DNA of 22,156 nt from Candidatus Margulisiibacteriota bacterium (GTDB lineage Bacteria; Margulisbacteria; Termititenacia; Termititenacales; Termititenacaceae). The DNA lies in the NCBI GenBank assembly GCA_031267055.1, contig JAIRZV010000128.1, positions 1 through 22,156 on the forward strand, given 5' to 3'. Position numbers and translations under genes: made by a program. Below the pieces are notes generated by a model. It made no database searches. It was not told the DNA's origin and saw nothing but the letters and a program-made list of their open reading frames with translations. The first letter of the stretch is position 1. Each line of letters starts with the position of its first letter. Shown in pieces: positions 6,553 through 14,559 of this stretch.

Positions 6553-7209
6553 ATGCTGGAGATCAAATACCTTTGCCATGCTTGTTTTTTGGTTTCGTCA
6601 GACGATGGCCTGCGTATTTTGACCGATCCGTACAGCGGTTTTCTCGGTTACGTTTTACCGGAGGTCGCGGCGGACATTGTTTTGGTTTCGCGCAATCACG
6701 CCGAACATAATTGTGTCGAGGCGGTTGGCGGCCAGCCGGCGGTTATTCAAGGCGCAGGTTACCGCGAATTAAATTGGGTCAAGATCCGCGGCATTTCGGT
6801 ACAGGCGCCAGGCCAGCCGCATAGCGCCGTCACGATTTTTTGCTGGGACATGCAGGCGGTGCGTTTTTGTCATCTTGGCGCGCTCGGCTCCCTGCCGGAT
6901 CAGGAATTGCTGGCGCAGATCGGGCCGGTCGATGTTCTGTTTTTCCCGAGCGGAGGCGGAGAGGTTTGGTCGCCGCAAACGGCCGCCCAGGTTTTGCGCC
7001 AAATACCGTATAAGTATGCGGTGCCCATGTTGTACCGCACACTGCACAATACTCGTCCGGCCTGCGATCTGGCGGAGTTTCTCGCGCTGCAAAAAAATAT
7101 TATAATCCCTGAACCAAAAAACATTCTGCGCTTGCAGCGGCAGGATTTTAAAAACGAACCGCAGGTGGTCTGTTTGGAATATTTGCCGGAGGGAAAAAAT
7201 GAAAAGTAA
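6553..7209 (+). CDS. Metallo-beta-lactamase-fold protein with altered metal site, 218 aa
   Basis: The N-terminus MLEIKYLCHACFLVSSDDGLRILTDPY and a later VDVLFFPSGG are typical of the UlaG/YtnP-like (COG2220) MBL-fold branch. In that group the metal motif is usually HxHxDH; here the segment reads SRNHAEHN (46-53), so the first His is Arg and the Asp is Glu. The later H-x-G-D segment reads HLGA (107-110), lacking the Asp that normally bridges the metals. Catalysis may therefore be lost or changed, and the substrate is unknown. The gene overlaps the DUF1385 gene by 11 bases, so the two are translationally linked. Confidence 0.75.
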   Translation: MLEIKYLCHACFLVSSDDGLRILTDPYSGFLGYVLPEVAADIVLVSRNHAEHNCVEAVGGQPAVIQGAGYRELNWVKIRGISVQAPGQPHSAVTIFCWDMQAVRFCHLGALGSLPDQELLAQIGPVDVLFFPSGGGEVWSPQTAAQVLRQIPYKYAVPMLYRTLHNTRPACDLAEFLALQKNIIIPEPKNILRLQRQDFKNEPQVVCLEYLPEGKNEK

Positions 7210-8062
7210 AGAATTATTGGGCGGTCAAGCCTTGATCGAAGGCGTCATGATGAAAGGCAGTCAGGCTTTGGGCTATGCTGTTTACGCGCCGCACGGCCGC
7301 TTGGTCGTGGAGCGTCAGGAATACACGCCGTGGAAAAAGAAATTCCCGTTTTTAGGCTGGTTTTTCCTGCGCGGTTTTTTTAATCTTATTGAAATGTTAA
7401 ATCTCGGTGTCAAGGCGTTGGATTTTTCTCTGCGCGTGGCTATGCCGGAAGAGTCGGCCAAGCAGTCTAAATACGAAATGCCGATCTCGCTGGCGATTTC
7501 TTTTTTGCTGGCTTTTGGCCTCTTCATTTTTTTGCCGGCCTTTTTTTTCGCACGCCTGCAAAATGTTTTTAGTAATGTGCTACTTCTAAATCTGCTAGAA
7601 GGCGCGGTGCGCATTTTGATTTTTATTGTTTTTTTGCTGACGGCCGGTTTTTCGCGGGACATGGTGCGGGTTTTCGGTTTTCACGGCGCGGAACACAAGA
7701 CCGTGCACGCTTACGAAGCCGGCGAAAAATTGACAGTGGAAAACGTGCAGAAATATTCCACACTGCATCCGCGCTGTGGCACTTCGTTTTTACTCGTGGT
7801 TTTTGTCGTTTCTATAATTGTCCTGGCGTTTTTTGGCCGCACGGCGTTGCTTTCCCGTCTGTTGATCAAATTGCTGATGCTGCCGGTCGTGGCCGGTTTG
7901 AGTTATGAGCTGGTGCGTTTGGTTTGCCGTCTGCCGAAATTTTTGGCGAATATTATTTTGGGGCCGGGTCTGCTTTTGCAGTATTTGACCACGCGCCAGC
8001 CGGACACGCAAATGGTCGCGGCGGCGATCGCGGCGCTGGAAGCCGCCAAAGGGATAGATTGA
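7199..8062 (+). CDS. DUF1385 (YqhQ-family) membrane protein, 287 aa
   Basis: The family signature is clear: GQALIEGVMM (9-18), then FHGAEHKTVHAYE (161-173), then LHPRCGTSF (189-197). Hydrophobic spans lie near residues 96-117, 133-151, 196-212 and 220-240, so it is an inner-membrane protein with four or so helices. The biochemical role of the family is not established. It is commonly encoded next to prfA in Firmicutes and related groups, and here its stop codon overlaps the prfA start (TGATG). The start ATG follows GGAGGG at the end of the MBL gene. Confidence 0.93.
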   Translation: MKSKELLGGQALIEGVMMKGSQALGYAVYAPHGRLVVERQEYTPWKKKFPFLGWFFLRGFFNLIEMLNLGVKALDFSLRVAMPEESAKQSKYEMPISLAISFLLAFGLFIFLPAFFFARLQNVFSNVLLLNLLEGAVRILIFIVFLLTAGFSRDMVRVFGFHGAEHKTVHAYEAGEKLTVENVQKYSTLHPRCGTSFLLVVFVVSIIVLAFFGRTALLSRLLIKLLMLPVVAGLSYELVRLVCRLPKFLANIILGPGLLLQYLTTRQPDTQMVAAAIAALEAAKGID

Positions 8063-9132
8063 TGCTGGACAAGATCGAGGAAATCGTCAAACGTTACCGC
8101 GACAATGAGCTGGCATTGTATGATCCGCAGATAACTACGGACTTGAAACGTTACCGCGAGTTGATGCGCGCTCAAGCCGAGATGAAGGATATTGTCGAAA
8201 AATATCAGGAATATAAAAAAACGCGGCAGGCTGCGGACGACGCGCGGTCGATCATGGACGATGCCGCGGCGGACAAAGAGATGCACGAGCTGGCCGAGTC
8301 GGAATGGAAAACGAACAGCGAATCAGCGGCCGCTCTGGAGGAAGAATTAAAATTTCTCCTGGTGCCCAAAGACCCCGATGACAATAAAAACGCGATTTTG
8401 GAAATACGGCAGGGGACGGGCGGCGAAGAGGCCGCGTTGTTTGCCTCGGACCTTTTTTCGATGTACCGGCGCTACGCCGAGCGCAACGGCTGGCGTTTTC
8501 AGGCGTTGTCTTTGACCGAGGCCGAGCAGGGCGGATTTAAAGAAGTCATTGTGGAGATCAGCGGCGAGGGTATTTACGGCAAGATGAAATACGAGTCCGG
8601 TGTGCATCGCGTGCAGCGCGTGCCGGAGACGGAAGCGCAGGGGCGCGTGCATACTTCGGCGGCGACCGTGGCGATCATGCCGGAAGTCGAGGATGTGGAC
8701 ATCGAGATAAATCCGGCCGACTTGAAAATCGACACTTACCGCTCCAGCGGCGCGGGCGGACAGCATATCAATAAGACCGATTCGGCTGTGCGCATCACGC
8801 ATTTGCCGACCGGCGTGGTGGTTTCCTGTCAGGACGGCCGCTCGCAGCACGCCAACCGCGACAGCGCCATGCGGGTTTTGCGCAGCCGGATTTACGAGAT
8901 GCAGGCGCGGGAACGCCAGCAAAAAGAAAAAGATTTGCGCAAAATGCAGGTCGGTTCCGGCGACCGCTCGGAAAAAGTCCGCACCTACAATTATCCGCAA
9001 AACCGCATCACCGATCACCGCATCGGTCTGACGCTCTACAATCTCGATGATATAGTTAAAAGCGGCGATCTCTCCGAGATCACCAACGCCTTGATCCAGG
9101 CTGACCGCATCGCCAAATTGCAGGCGGCGTGA
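8062..9132 (+). CDS. prfA: Peptide chain release factor 1, 356 aa
   Basis: RF1 recognises UAA and UAG in the ribosomal A site and triggers release of the finished chain. The class I GGQ motif is at 232-234 (SSGAGGQHINKTDSAVRITH). The codon-recognition tripeptide is of the RF1 P-x-T type (VPETE, 188-190), not the RF2 SPF type. The start at 8062 gives the usual length and overlaps the DUF1385 stop; a longer frame reaching back to 7924 would only add sequence from within the DUF1385 gene. The Gln of GGQ is normally methylated by PrmC, whose gene would be expected next, but a reverse-strand repeat gene lies between them, its stop codon only 6 bases from that of prfA. Confidence 0.98.
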   Translation: MLDKIEEIVKRYRDNELALYDPQITTDLKRYRELMRAQAEMKDIVEKYQEYKKTRQAADDARSIMDDAAADKEMHELAESEWKTNSESAAALEEELKFLLVPKDPDDNKNAILEIRQGTGGEEAALFASDLFSMYRRYAERNGWRFQALSLTEAEQGGFKEVIVEISGEGIYGKMKYESGVHRVQRVPETEAQGRVHTSAATVAIMPEVEDVDIEINPADLKIDTYRSSGAGGQHINKTDSAVRITHLPTGVVVSCQDGRSQHANRDSAMRVLRSRIYEMQARERQQKEKDLRKMQVGSGDRSEKVRTYNYPQNRITDHRIGLTLYNLDDIVKSGDLSEITNALIQADRIAKLQAA

Positions 9133-9138
9133 GATTTA

Positions 9139-11139
9139 TCAATGTCCCGCCAGGCTTTCCGCCTCTGCCGTCATCTCGGCGTGCCAATCCGGTAAAAGTT
9201 TTTTTAAGTTTAACCGGACAGTGCGAATAAGTTTTTCAAATGGGGGAATATTGAACTGATAAGCATATCTCTCAGACAAAGATTTATATAGATCTTTATC
9301 CTTGAACGCGCCGGTGTATATCAAGGCCAGCGAGTTTGTCGTCTCGGCCAGCATTTTCTGATTAGCGTTATTTAGAGGAATAGCTTTCAGCGCGTTTATT
9401 ATATCGCCGCAGTTAATTTCAAATACCAGACAATACGCTGCCTGCAGATCTTTATTGTATTTTATTTTCAAGTCTTTCAAGATGCTTACCAGCTCTCTGG
9501 CTTTGGGCAGATTTTCCGGATCGGCGTTTAGCGCGTCATAAGCGGAGAGCAGTCGGACACTGTCTTCCGCGCCGATTTTTTCGGACAATTCCAGCACAAA
9601 ATTCTCCGCGTCGGTTATTTTATATAATTTCGGTACGGCGTTTTTTATTTCTGGATCATTTGTCGTTTTGCGCCGCGCCGGAGCTTGGTCAAAATTTGTG
9701 ACGCTGGCGATACATCTAAGCAAATCATGGACATCCGCGTAAACTGTGGTTTCCACAGCTTCCTGAAGCGTAAAATTTCCCGCCAGCCGTGTCTTGTCGT
9801 GTTTTGGCGTGATGTCTGTGTCCAGTCCGCGCGGATTGGAGATGTTAGTAGCGTCTTTCGCGAAACGTCCATCCAATACCGCGGCGCCGACAGATATAGG
9901 GCTGGCATAGTCTATTGTCCGGCGCGGTTTTTGTGAGATAGGCAGTAATTTCTCGCCGCTGTATTTATGGATGTCGAGGTGGCGGCCTTGGCTCTGCTTC
10001 CTAGGACTTAAACTGATCCCCATATCCGTCCACAATTTTTCTTCCACGGGATAAGGTTTTGTTCCCTGACGTATTGTGTGTAATCTTCTCCCAAGTCTTT
10101 TCTCTCGTTCATCCTTGCTCTTTGAGCTTGGGGCTTTGAGGTTATCCCCGCATATATCTTTCCACCAGTTAAGCTCGGTGATGATTTCTGTTTCTGTTAA
10201 ATGATGGCTTGTACTTTCTAAACTAATTCCCATATCCGTCCACAATTTTTCTTCCTCGGGATAGAGTTTTGCTCCATGGCGTATGCCGAGTAGTCTATTG
10301 CCAAGCTTTCTTTCTCGTTCATCCTTGCTTATTGAGCTTGGGGCTTTGATGCTATCCCCGCATATATCTTTCCACCAGTTAAGCTCGGTGATGATTTCTG
10401 TTTCTGTTAAATGATGGCTTGTACTTTCTAAACTAATTCCCATATCCGTCCATAATTTTTCTTCCGCGGGATAGGGTTTTACTCTTTGGCGTATTCTGTT
10501 TAGTCTAGTACCGAGCCTTTTTTCTCGTTCATCCTTGCTTATTAAGCTTGGGGCTTTGATATTATCCCCGCATTTAGCTTTCCACCAGTTAAGCTCTGTG
10601 ATGATCTCCGGTTCTGTCCACTTATGTTGTGTGGTTTTCAAACTGATTCCCATGTCCGTCCATAATTTTTCTTCTGCGGGATAGAGTTTTGCTCCATGGC
10701 GTATGCCGAGTAGTCTATTGCCAAGCTTTCTTTCTCGTTCATCCTTGCTTATTGAGCTTGGGGCTTTGATGTTATCCCCGCATATATCTTTCCACCAGTT
10801 AAGCTCGGCGATGATCTTTGTTTCTGTCCAATTATGCTTTGTTTTTTCTAAACTGATCCCCATCTCCGTCCACAATTTTTCTTCCTCGGGATAGGGTTTT
10901 GTTTTATTGGCGCGTATTACTTGTAATCTTATCCCAAGTTTTTTCTCCTGTTCATCCTTGCTTGTTGAGCTTGGAGCTTTGATGTTATCCCCGCATATAT
11001 CTTTCCACCAGTTAAGCTCGGCGATGAGCTTTGTTTCTGTCCATACGTGATGTGTCTTTTTTATTATTCCGGCAGACACCGCGCCGATTGTTTGCAGGCT
11101 TTCGCTTGCGTGTATATATTTTGTATACAAATCGAACAT
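9139..11139 (-). CDS. Tandem-repeat protein with conserved C-terminal domain (paralog C, 666 aa)
   Basis: Function unknown. After a 32-residue lead, residues 33-377 hold five modules of about 70 aa (33-103, 104-173, 174-243, 244-313, 314-377). Each reads WTETEIITELNWWKDICGDN, IKAPSSISKDER, LGxRLxxIR, a variable stretch, then P.EEKLWTDMGISL. LG-RL-IR followed by the MGISL end is the best HA-domain-like match of the three paralogs. The C-terminal domain (RHLDI at 386-390, RRTIDYASP at 406-414, TPKH, VYADVHDLLRCI, LLSAYDA, LVSILKDLKIKYNKDLQAAY) aligns with the 563-aa protein. No signal peptide is seen. The start is supported by AAGGAG four bases upstream of the ATG. The gene lies opposite to and between prfA and prmC, as an insertion into an operon would. 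Confidence 0.87.
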   Translation of the reverse strand: MFDLYTKYIHASESLQTIGAVSAGIIKKTHHVWTETKLIAELNWWKDICGDNIKAPSSTSKDEQEKKLGIRLQVIRANKTKPYPEEEKLWTEMGISLEKTKHNWTETKIIAELNWWKDICGDNIKAPSSISKDERERKLGNRLLGIRHGAKLYPAEEKLWTDMGISLKTTQHKWTEPEIITELNWWKAKCGDNIKAPSLISKDEREKRLGTRLNRIRQRVKPYPAEEKLWTDMGISLESTSHHLTETEIITELNWWKDICGDSIKAPSSISKDERERKLGNRLLGIRHGAKLYPEEEKLWTDMGISLESTSHHLTETEIITELNWWKDICGDNLKAPSSKSKDEREKRLGRRLHTIRQGTKPYPVEEKLWTDMGISLSPRKQSQGRHLDIHKYSGEKLLPISQKPRRTIDYASPISVGAAVLDGRFAKDATNISNPRGLDTDITPKHDKTRLAGNFTLQEAVETTVYADVHDLLRCIASVTNFDQAPARRKTTNDPEIKNAVPKLYKITDAENFVLELSEKIGAEDSVRLLSAYDALNADPENLPKARELVSILKDLKIKYNKDLQAAYCLVFEINCGDIINALKAIPLNNANQKMLAETTNSLALIYTGAFKDKDLYKSLSERYAYQFNIPPFEKLIRTVRLNLKKLLPDWHAEMTAEAESLAGH
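10009..11043 (-). repeat. Five tandem coding modules of about 210 bp
   Basis: In reading order the modules cover 11043-10831, 10830-10621, 10620-10411, 10410-10201 and 10200-10009. Modules 2 and 4 share a block of roughly 125 bases with one visible difference (around 10261-10390 and 10681-10810), although module 3 between them differs. Confidence 0.9.
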
Positions 11140-11160
11140 ATCTCTCCTTCAGTATACTAA

Positions 11161-11190
11161 GATATCGTATCTTTTCCGCTAAAATTGCAA
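11161..11190 (-). promoter_or_regulatory. Possible promoter of the 666-aa gene
   Basis: On the reverse strand TTGCAA (11190-11185), an 18-base spacer and GATATC (11166-11161) followed by TTA. This matches the arrangement before the 563-aa gene. AAGATA/TATCTT arms (11159-11173) make it a possible operator. A Shine-Dalgarno follows before the ATG at 11139. Confidence 0.4.
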
Positions 11191-11226
11191 TAATTTGCGG
11201 CGTGTTTTTGGGACGTAAATGGTAAG

Positions 11227-12090
11227 ATGCGGACTATGAATAATGCCGCGCGGGTCTGGACTATACTCGCTATTCTCAAATGGTCAGAAAACTTTTTGCG
11301 AGAAAAAGGCGTAGCCGCCGCCAAACATGACGCCGAATATTTGCTGGCTTTTGTCTTGGACTGCCAGCGTCTGGATTTATATTTGCGTTTTGACCAGCCG
11401 TTGACCTCAAGCGAACGCGCGGCTTATAAAAAACTGCTTTTGCGCCGCGCCAACCGCGAGCCTTTGCAGTATATCACCGGTGAGGCTTGGTTTATGAGTG
11501 AGAAGTTCAAAGTTTCACTTCACACTTTAATTCCACGTTGTGACACAGAGATTTTAGCGGAAACAGTTTTGCGTTATCTTGATCAGGCGGAGTTAGTTAT
11601 TGACATCGGCGCCGGCTCCGGTATTTTGGCAGTCACTTTTGCCAAACGCGGTAAAAAGGTCCTGGCGCTGGATATTTCAGCGGAAGCTCTGGCTGTGGCG
11701 CGGGAAAACGCCGCCGCACAGCAAGTGGCGGATAAAATAGAATTTATTAACGCGGATTTGCTGACTGGCGTTGATATCCCTCCGACGCGCGGCGTCTTTT
11801 TGGTCTCCAATCCGCCGTATATTTCCCCGGCGGAGTACGCCACTCTGGAGCCGGAAGTGCGCGACCACGAGCCGCGTCTGGCTTTGCTGGCGCAGGACGA
11901 CGGGCTGGAGTTTTACCAAAAAATTTTAGCGCAGAGCAACACAGTGCCAAATTTAAAAGGTATTTTCTTTGAAGTCGGGCATCAGCAGGCCGGCGCGGTG
12001 GCGAAATTGTTGCAAGAGCGTTTGCAAAATCCGGCGCAAATAGTCCGAGACCTTGGTGGAAAAGAACGCGTGGTGTATACTTTATTGTAA
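11227..12090 (+). CDS. prmC: Release factor glutamine methyltransferase, 287 aa
   Basis: PrmC methylates the Gln of the GGQ motif in RF1 and RF2 using S-adenosylmethionine. The SAM loop DIGAGSG (126-132) and the substrate-Gln motif NPPY (195-198) are clear, as are REPLQYITGEAWF (77-89) and the N-terminal helical domain. The usual IPRPDTE segment reads IPRCDTE (102-108), a Pro to Cys change. Two starts are possible, 11227 or 11236 (MNNAARV), and neither has a strong Shine-Dalgarno. Its usual partner prfA is separated from it by the reverse-strand 666-aa gene, so it needs its own promoter in 11140-11226, which I could not identify with confidence. Confidence 0.95.
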   Translation: MRTMNNAARVWTILAILKWSENFLREKGVAAAKHDAEYLLAFVLDCQRLDLYLRFDQPLTSSERAAYKKLLLRRANREPLQYITGEAWFMSEKFKVSLHTLIPRCDTEILAETVLRYLDQAELVIDIGAGSGILAVTFAKRGKKVLALDISAEALAVARENAAAQQVADKIEFINADLLTGVDIPPTRGVFLVSNPPYISPAEYATLEPEVRDHEPRLALLAQDDGLEFYQKILAQSNTVPNLKGIFFEVGHQQAGAVAKLLQERLQNPAQIVRDLGGKERVVYTLL

Positions 12091-12100
12091 GGGGAGTTTC

Positions 12101-13138
12101 ATGCGCAAAGTTCTTGTTTTGATTGGCCTGCTTTTGGCTGTAGCCTCTGCTGCTTATGATCCACTGGCGGATATTCTGGAGCGGCAGGATTATCCGCGTC
12201 TGATGGAGCTTTCCCGCGAGGCCGTGATTTCCCGCGAGAGCGCGCACAATTATTATTATTTGGCCGCGGCGTATACCGGATTTAGAAGGCATCGTTTGGC
12301 GGCCAAAGCTTATTTGCTGGCGTTGGACAAGCCTGACCTGAGCTATGAAATGGGCGGAAATATTGCCGCTTATTTTGAGGCGCGCGGCGACATGGAGACA
12401 GCTTTGACTGTTTGCCGTCAGCTGTTTAAGAAATTTCCCAAAGAGAGAAGCCCGACTTCGCAAAAGATAATCTCTATTTTGACACAGCAAAACCGCGATC
12501 AAGAAATTGTGGAATTTTTTATGGCCGTGCTTGATGAGGACGATCCGCGGACGAACAATCCTTACGCTTATTATGTCGGCCGGGGTTATTATAATTTAAA
12601 TAATTTTGGCGAGGCGGAGAACTATTTTCAGAAAGCGCTTGACGCTGGTTGTCAGGAAGCGGAGCTGTTTCTCAAACAAGGCGAGCTGAAAGTCAAGAAA
12701 AGAGAATGGCAGACCGGCATAGCGTTGATCAATGACGGATTGCAACGGGCGGGAGTTTTGTATTCGCCGACGCCGGACACCTACAAATATCTTGGGCAGG
12801 CCTATGCGGGAATGGAAAACCACAGCAGCGCGGCGGATAATTTGCGTAAGGCGATCGCCGCGGGTGACCGCACTGAGGAGTCGTATGTACAATTTGCGGA
12901 GAATGCTTTGCTGGGACGCGATTTTCAGGGCATACTGTCCGTGCTGGAGCCGCGTGCCGAGGCCAACAGCAAGAACGCCGACTATCAATATTATTTAGCC
13001 AGCGCCTGCGACAATTTAAATTTGCGCGCGCAGGCGATCCAGTACTATCAAAAAGCCCTGGAAGCCCGCTACAAAAACGCGGATTTTGTGCGTATGCGGA
13101 TCAGCGCTCTACGTCAACAAGAAGAAGATGAAGGGTAA
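12101..13138 (+). CDS. Exported TPR-repeat protein, 345 aa
   Basis: The N-terminus MRKVLVLIGLLLAVASAAYD is a signal peptide with likely cleavage after ASA or SAA, so the protein is exported. Several degenerate tetratricopeptide units follow, for example NYYYLAAAYTGFRRHRLAAK, YYVGRGYYNLNNFGEAENYF, YKYLGQAYAGMENHSSAADN and YQYYLASACDNLNLRAQAIQ. TPRs bind other proteins; the partner is unknown. The start at 12101 is chosen because AAGGGGAG, overlapping the prmC stop, precedes it and the signal peptide begins there; a longer frame from 12053 lies inside prmC. The end overlaps queH by 11 bases. Confidence 0.88.
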   Translation: MRKVLVLIGLLLAVASAAYDPLADILERQDYPRLMELSREAVISRESAHNYYYLAAAYTGFRRHRLAAKAYLLALDKPDLSYEMGGNIAAYFEARGDMETALTVCRQLFKKFPKERSPTSQKIISILTQQNRDQEIVEFFMAVLDEDDPRTNNPYAYYVGRGYYNLNNFGEAENYFQKALDAGCQEAELFLKQGELKVKKREWQTGIALINDGLQRAGVLYSPTPDTYKYLGQAYAGMENHSSAADNLRKAIAAGDRTEESYVQFAENALLGRDFQGILSVLEPRAEANSKNADYQYYLASACDNLNLRAQAIQYYQKALEARYKNADFVRMRISALRQQEEDEG

Positions 13139-13649
13139 ACTGTTGCTGCAGGCTTGCTGCGCGCCTTGCAGTTCGGCAGTGCTGGAAAAATTGGCGCCGG
13201 ATTATGAATTGACCCTTTTGTTTTTCAACCCCAATATTCAACCGGAAGCGGAGCAGCAAAAACGTTTGGCACAATTTGCCAGATTGCAAGAACGTTTTGC
13301 TTTCGAGTTGCTCGCGCCGCCTTATGCGCCGCAGGAATGGCTGACTGTGACCAAAGACTTGGCCGCCGAGCCGGAAGGCGGCGCGCGTTGCCAGATTTGT
13401 TTTAATTACCGATTGTCTTACACTGCGGCGCAGGCCGGTGAATACGATAGTTTTGCCACGACTTTGTCTATTTCACCGCATAAAAATTTTGCGCAAATCA
13501 CTCTGGCCGGTCAGGAAGCCGCGCGGCGCAGTGGCAGAAAATTTTTAAATCTGGATTTTCGCGATTTATACCCGCGCAGTAAGCAGTTATCTCAAGAGCT
13601 GGGGCTTTACCGCCAGAAATATTGCGGGTGCTTATATGCGGCGCGTTAA
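13128..13649 (+). CDS. queH: Epoxyqueuosine reductase QueH, 173 aa
   Basis: QueH (formerly DUF208) performs the last step of queuosine synthesis, reducing epoxyqueuosine to queuosine in tRNAs with GUN anticodons, and is unrelated to QueG. Signatures are QACCAPCSS (8-16), FFNPNIQPEAE (32-42), EPEGGARCQICFNYRL (81-96), TTLSISPHKN (111-120) and YCGC (165-168). The Cys residues of the CC, CxxC and CGC groups would bind the iron-sulfur cluster and extra iron. The start at 13128 gives normal length and overlaps the TPR gene; no strong Shine-Dalgarno is seen, so translation is probably coupled. It overlaps nnrD by 14 bases. Confidence 0.95.
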   Translation: MKGKLLLQACCAPCSSAVLEKLAPDYELTLLFFNPNIQPEAEQQKRLAQFARLQERFAFELLAPPYAPQEWLTVTKDLAAEPEGGARCQICFNYRLSYTAAQAGEYDSFATTLSISPHKNFAQITLAGQEAARRSGRKFLNLDFRDLYPRSKQLSQELGLYRQKYCGCLYAAR

Positions 13650-14550
13650 AAAGGTCAAGCAGATAATTTTGGGACAGACTGACATCGCTGCCTTGTTGCC
13701 GCCGCGCTCCCGTCACGCACATAAATACTCCGCCGGACAGGTATTGGTGATCGCCGGCTCACGCGGCCTGACCGGCGCGGCTTTGCTGGCGGCCAGAGCG
13801 GCTTTGCGCAGTGGCGCTGGTATGGTGACGCTGGCGGCGCCGCGAGAATTAGCCGACTTGATCGATGTGCAGACTCCGGAAATAATGACCTTGCCTTTGC
13901 CTGACGCCAATGGCGCATTGACGGCCGACGCTTTAAAAATTTTGCGGCCGCGCTTGGGTGATTATGACTGTATTTTGGCCGGGCCGGGGCTGTCTTTGTG
14001 TCGCCAGACCAGAGCGTTCAGCAAAGATCTGTTTCAATATATCAAAAATTACCGGCCGGGACTGCGCGTCGTGCTGGACGCCGACGCTTTAAAGATATTG
14101 GCGGATTTACAGCGCGGCCGCGCCAGAATGCGCTTGATAGTCACGCCGCATACCGGCGAGCTGAGTAAAATGTTGCGCTGGTCTTCCGCCGCGGTCAGGA
14201 GACATCCTTTTCTGGCGGTCGGTAAAGCGGCGCAAAAATATAACACCGTGGTTGTCTTAAAAAATGCGGACAAAACTTATATCGCGCAGGATCAGAAAAA
14301 GTATTTTTTAAATATTAACGGCAATCCGGGTATGGCTACGGCCGGCAGCGGTGATGTGCTGGCGGGAATTACCGCCGGATTGTGGGTGTCCACACGCGGT
14401 ATGACGGCCCTGCGCGCGGCGGTGTGCGCGCCCTATGTGCACGGTCTGGCCGGTAATTTGGCCGCGCAGGTTTATTCGGTGGACGGGCTTATCGCCGGCG
14501 ATATTTTGGCGCAAATACCTGCGGCGCTGCGTTTGTTAAAAGGTGAGTGA
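13636..14550 (+). CDS. nnrD: ADP/ATP-dependent NAD(P)H-hydrate dehydratase, 304 aa
   Basis: The enzyme repairs damaged, hydrated NADH and NADPH, with nucleotide hydrolysis. The ribokinase-like fold is shown by GQVLVIAGSRGLTGAALLAA (34-53), LDADAL (147-152), VTPHTGEL (169-176) and NPGMATAGSGDVLAG (230-244, with catalytic Asp240). The N-terminal NnrE epimerase domain that is often fused in bacteria is absent, so this is a stand-alone dehydratase; an epimerase, if present, is encoded elsewhere. It overlaps queH by 14 bases and has no clear Shine-Dalgarno of its own. Confidence 0.94.
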   Translation: MRRVKKVKQIILGQTDIAALLPPRSRHAHKYSAGQVLVIAGSRGLTGAALLAARAALRSGAGMVTLAAPRELADLIDVQTPEIMTLPLPDANGALTADALKILRPRLGDYDCILAGPGLSLCRQTRAFSKDLFQYIKNYRPGLRVVLDADALKILADLQRGRARMRLIVTPHTGELSKMLRWSSAAVRRHPFLAVGKAAQKYNTVVVLKNADKTYIAQDQKKYFLNINGNPGMATAGSGDVLAGITAGLWVSTRGMTALRAAVCAPYVHGLAGNLAAQVYSVDGLIAGDILAQIPAALRLLKGE

Positions 14551-14559
14551 TTTAAAACC

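Noticed and set aside
7924..8061. Longer RF1 with 46 extra N-terminal residues
   Set aside because: The extra part lies within the DUF1385 frame and does not resemble RF1; the start at 8062 gives the standard length.
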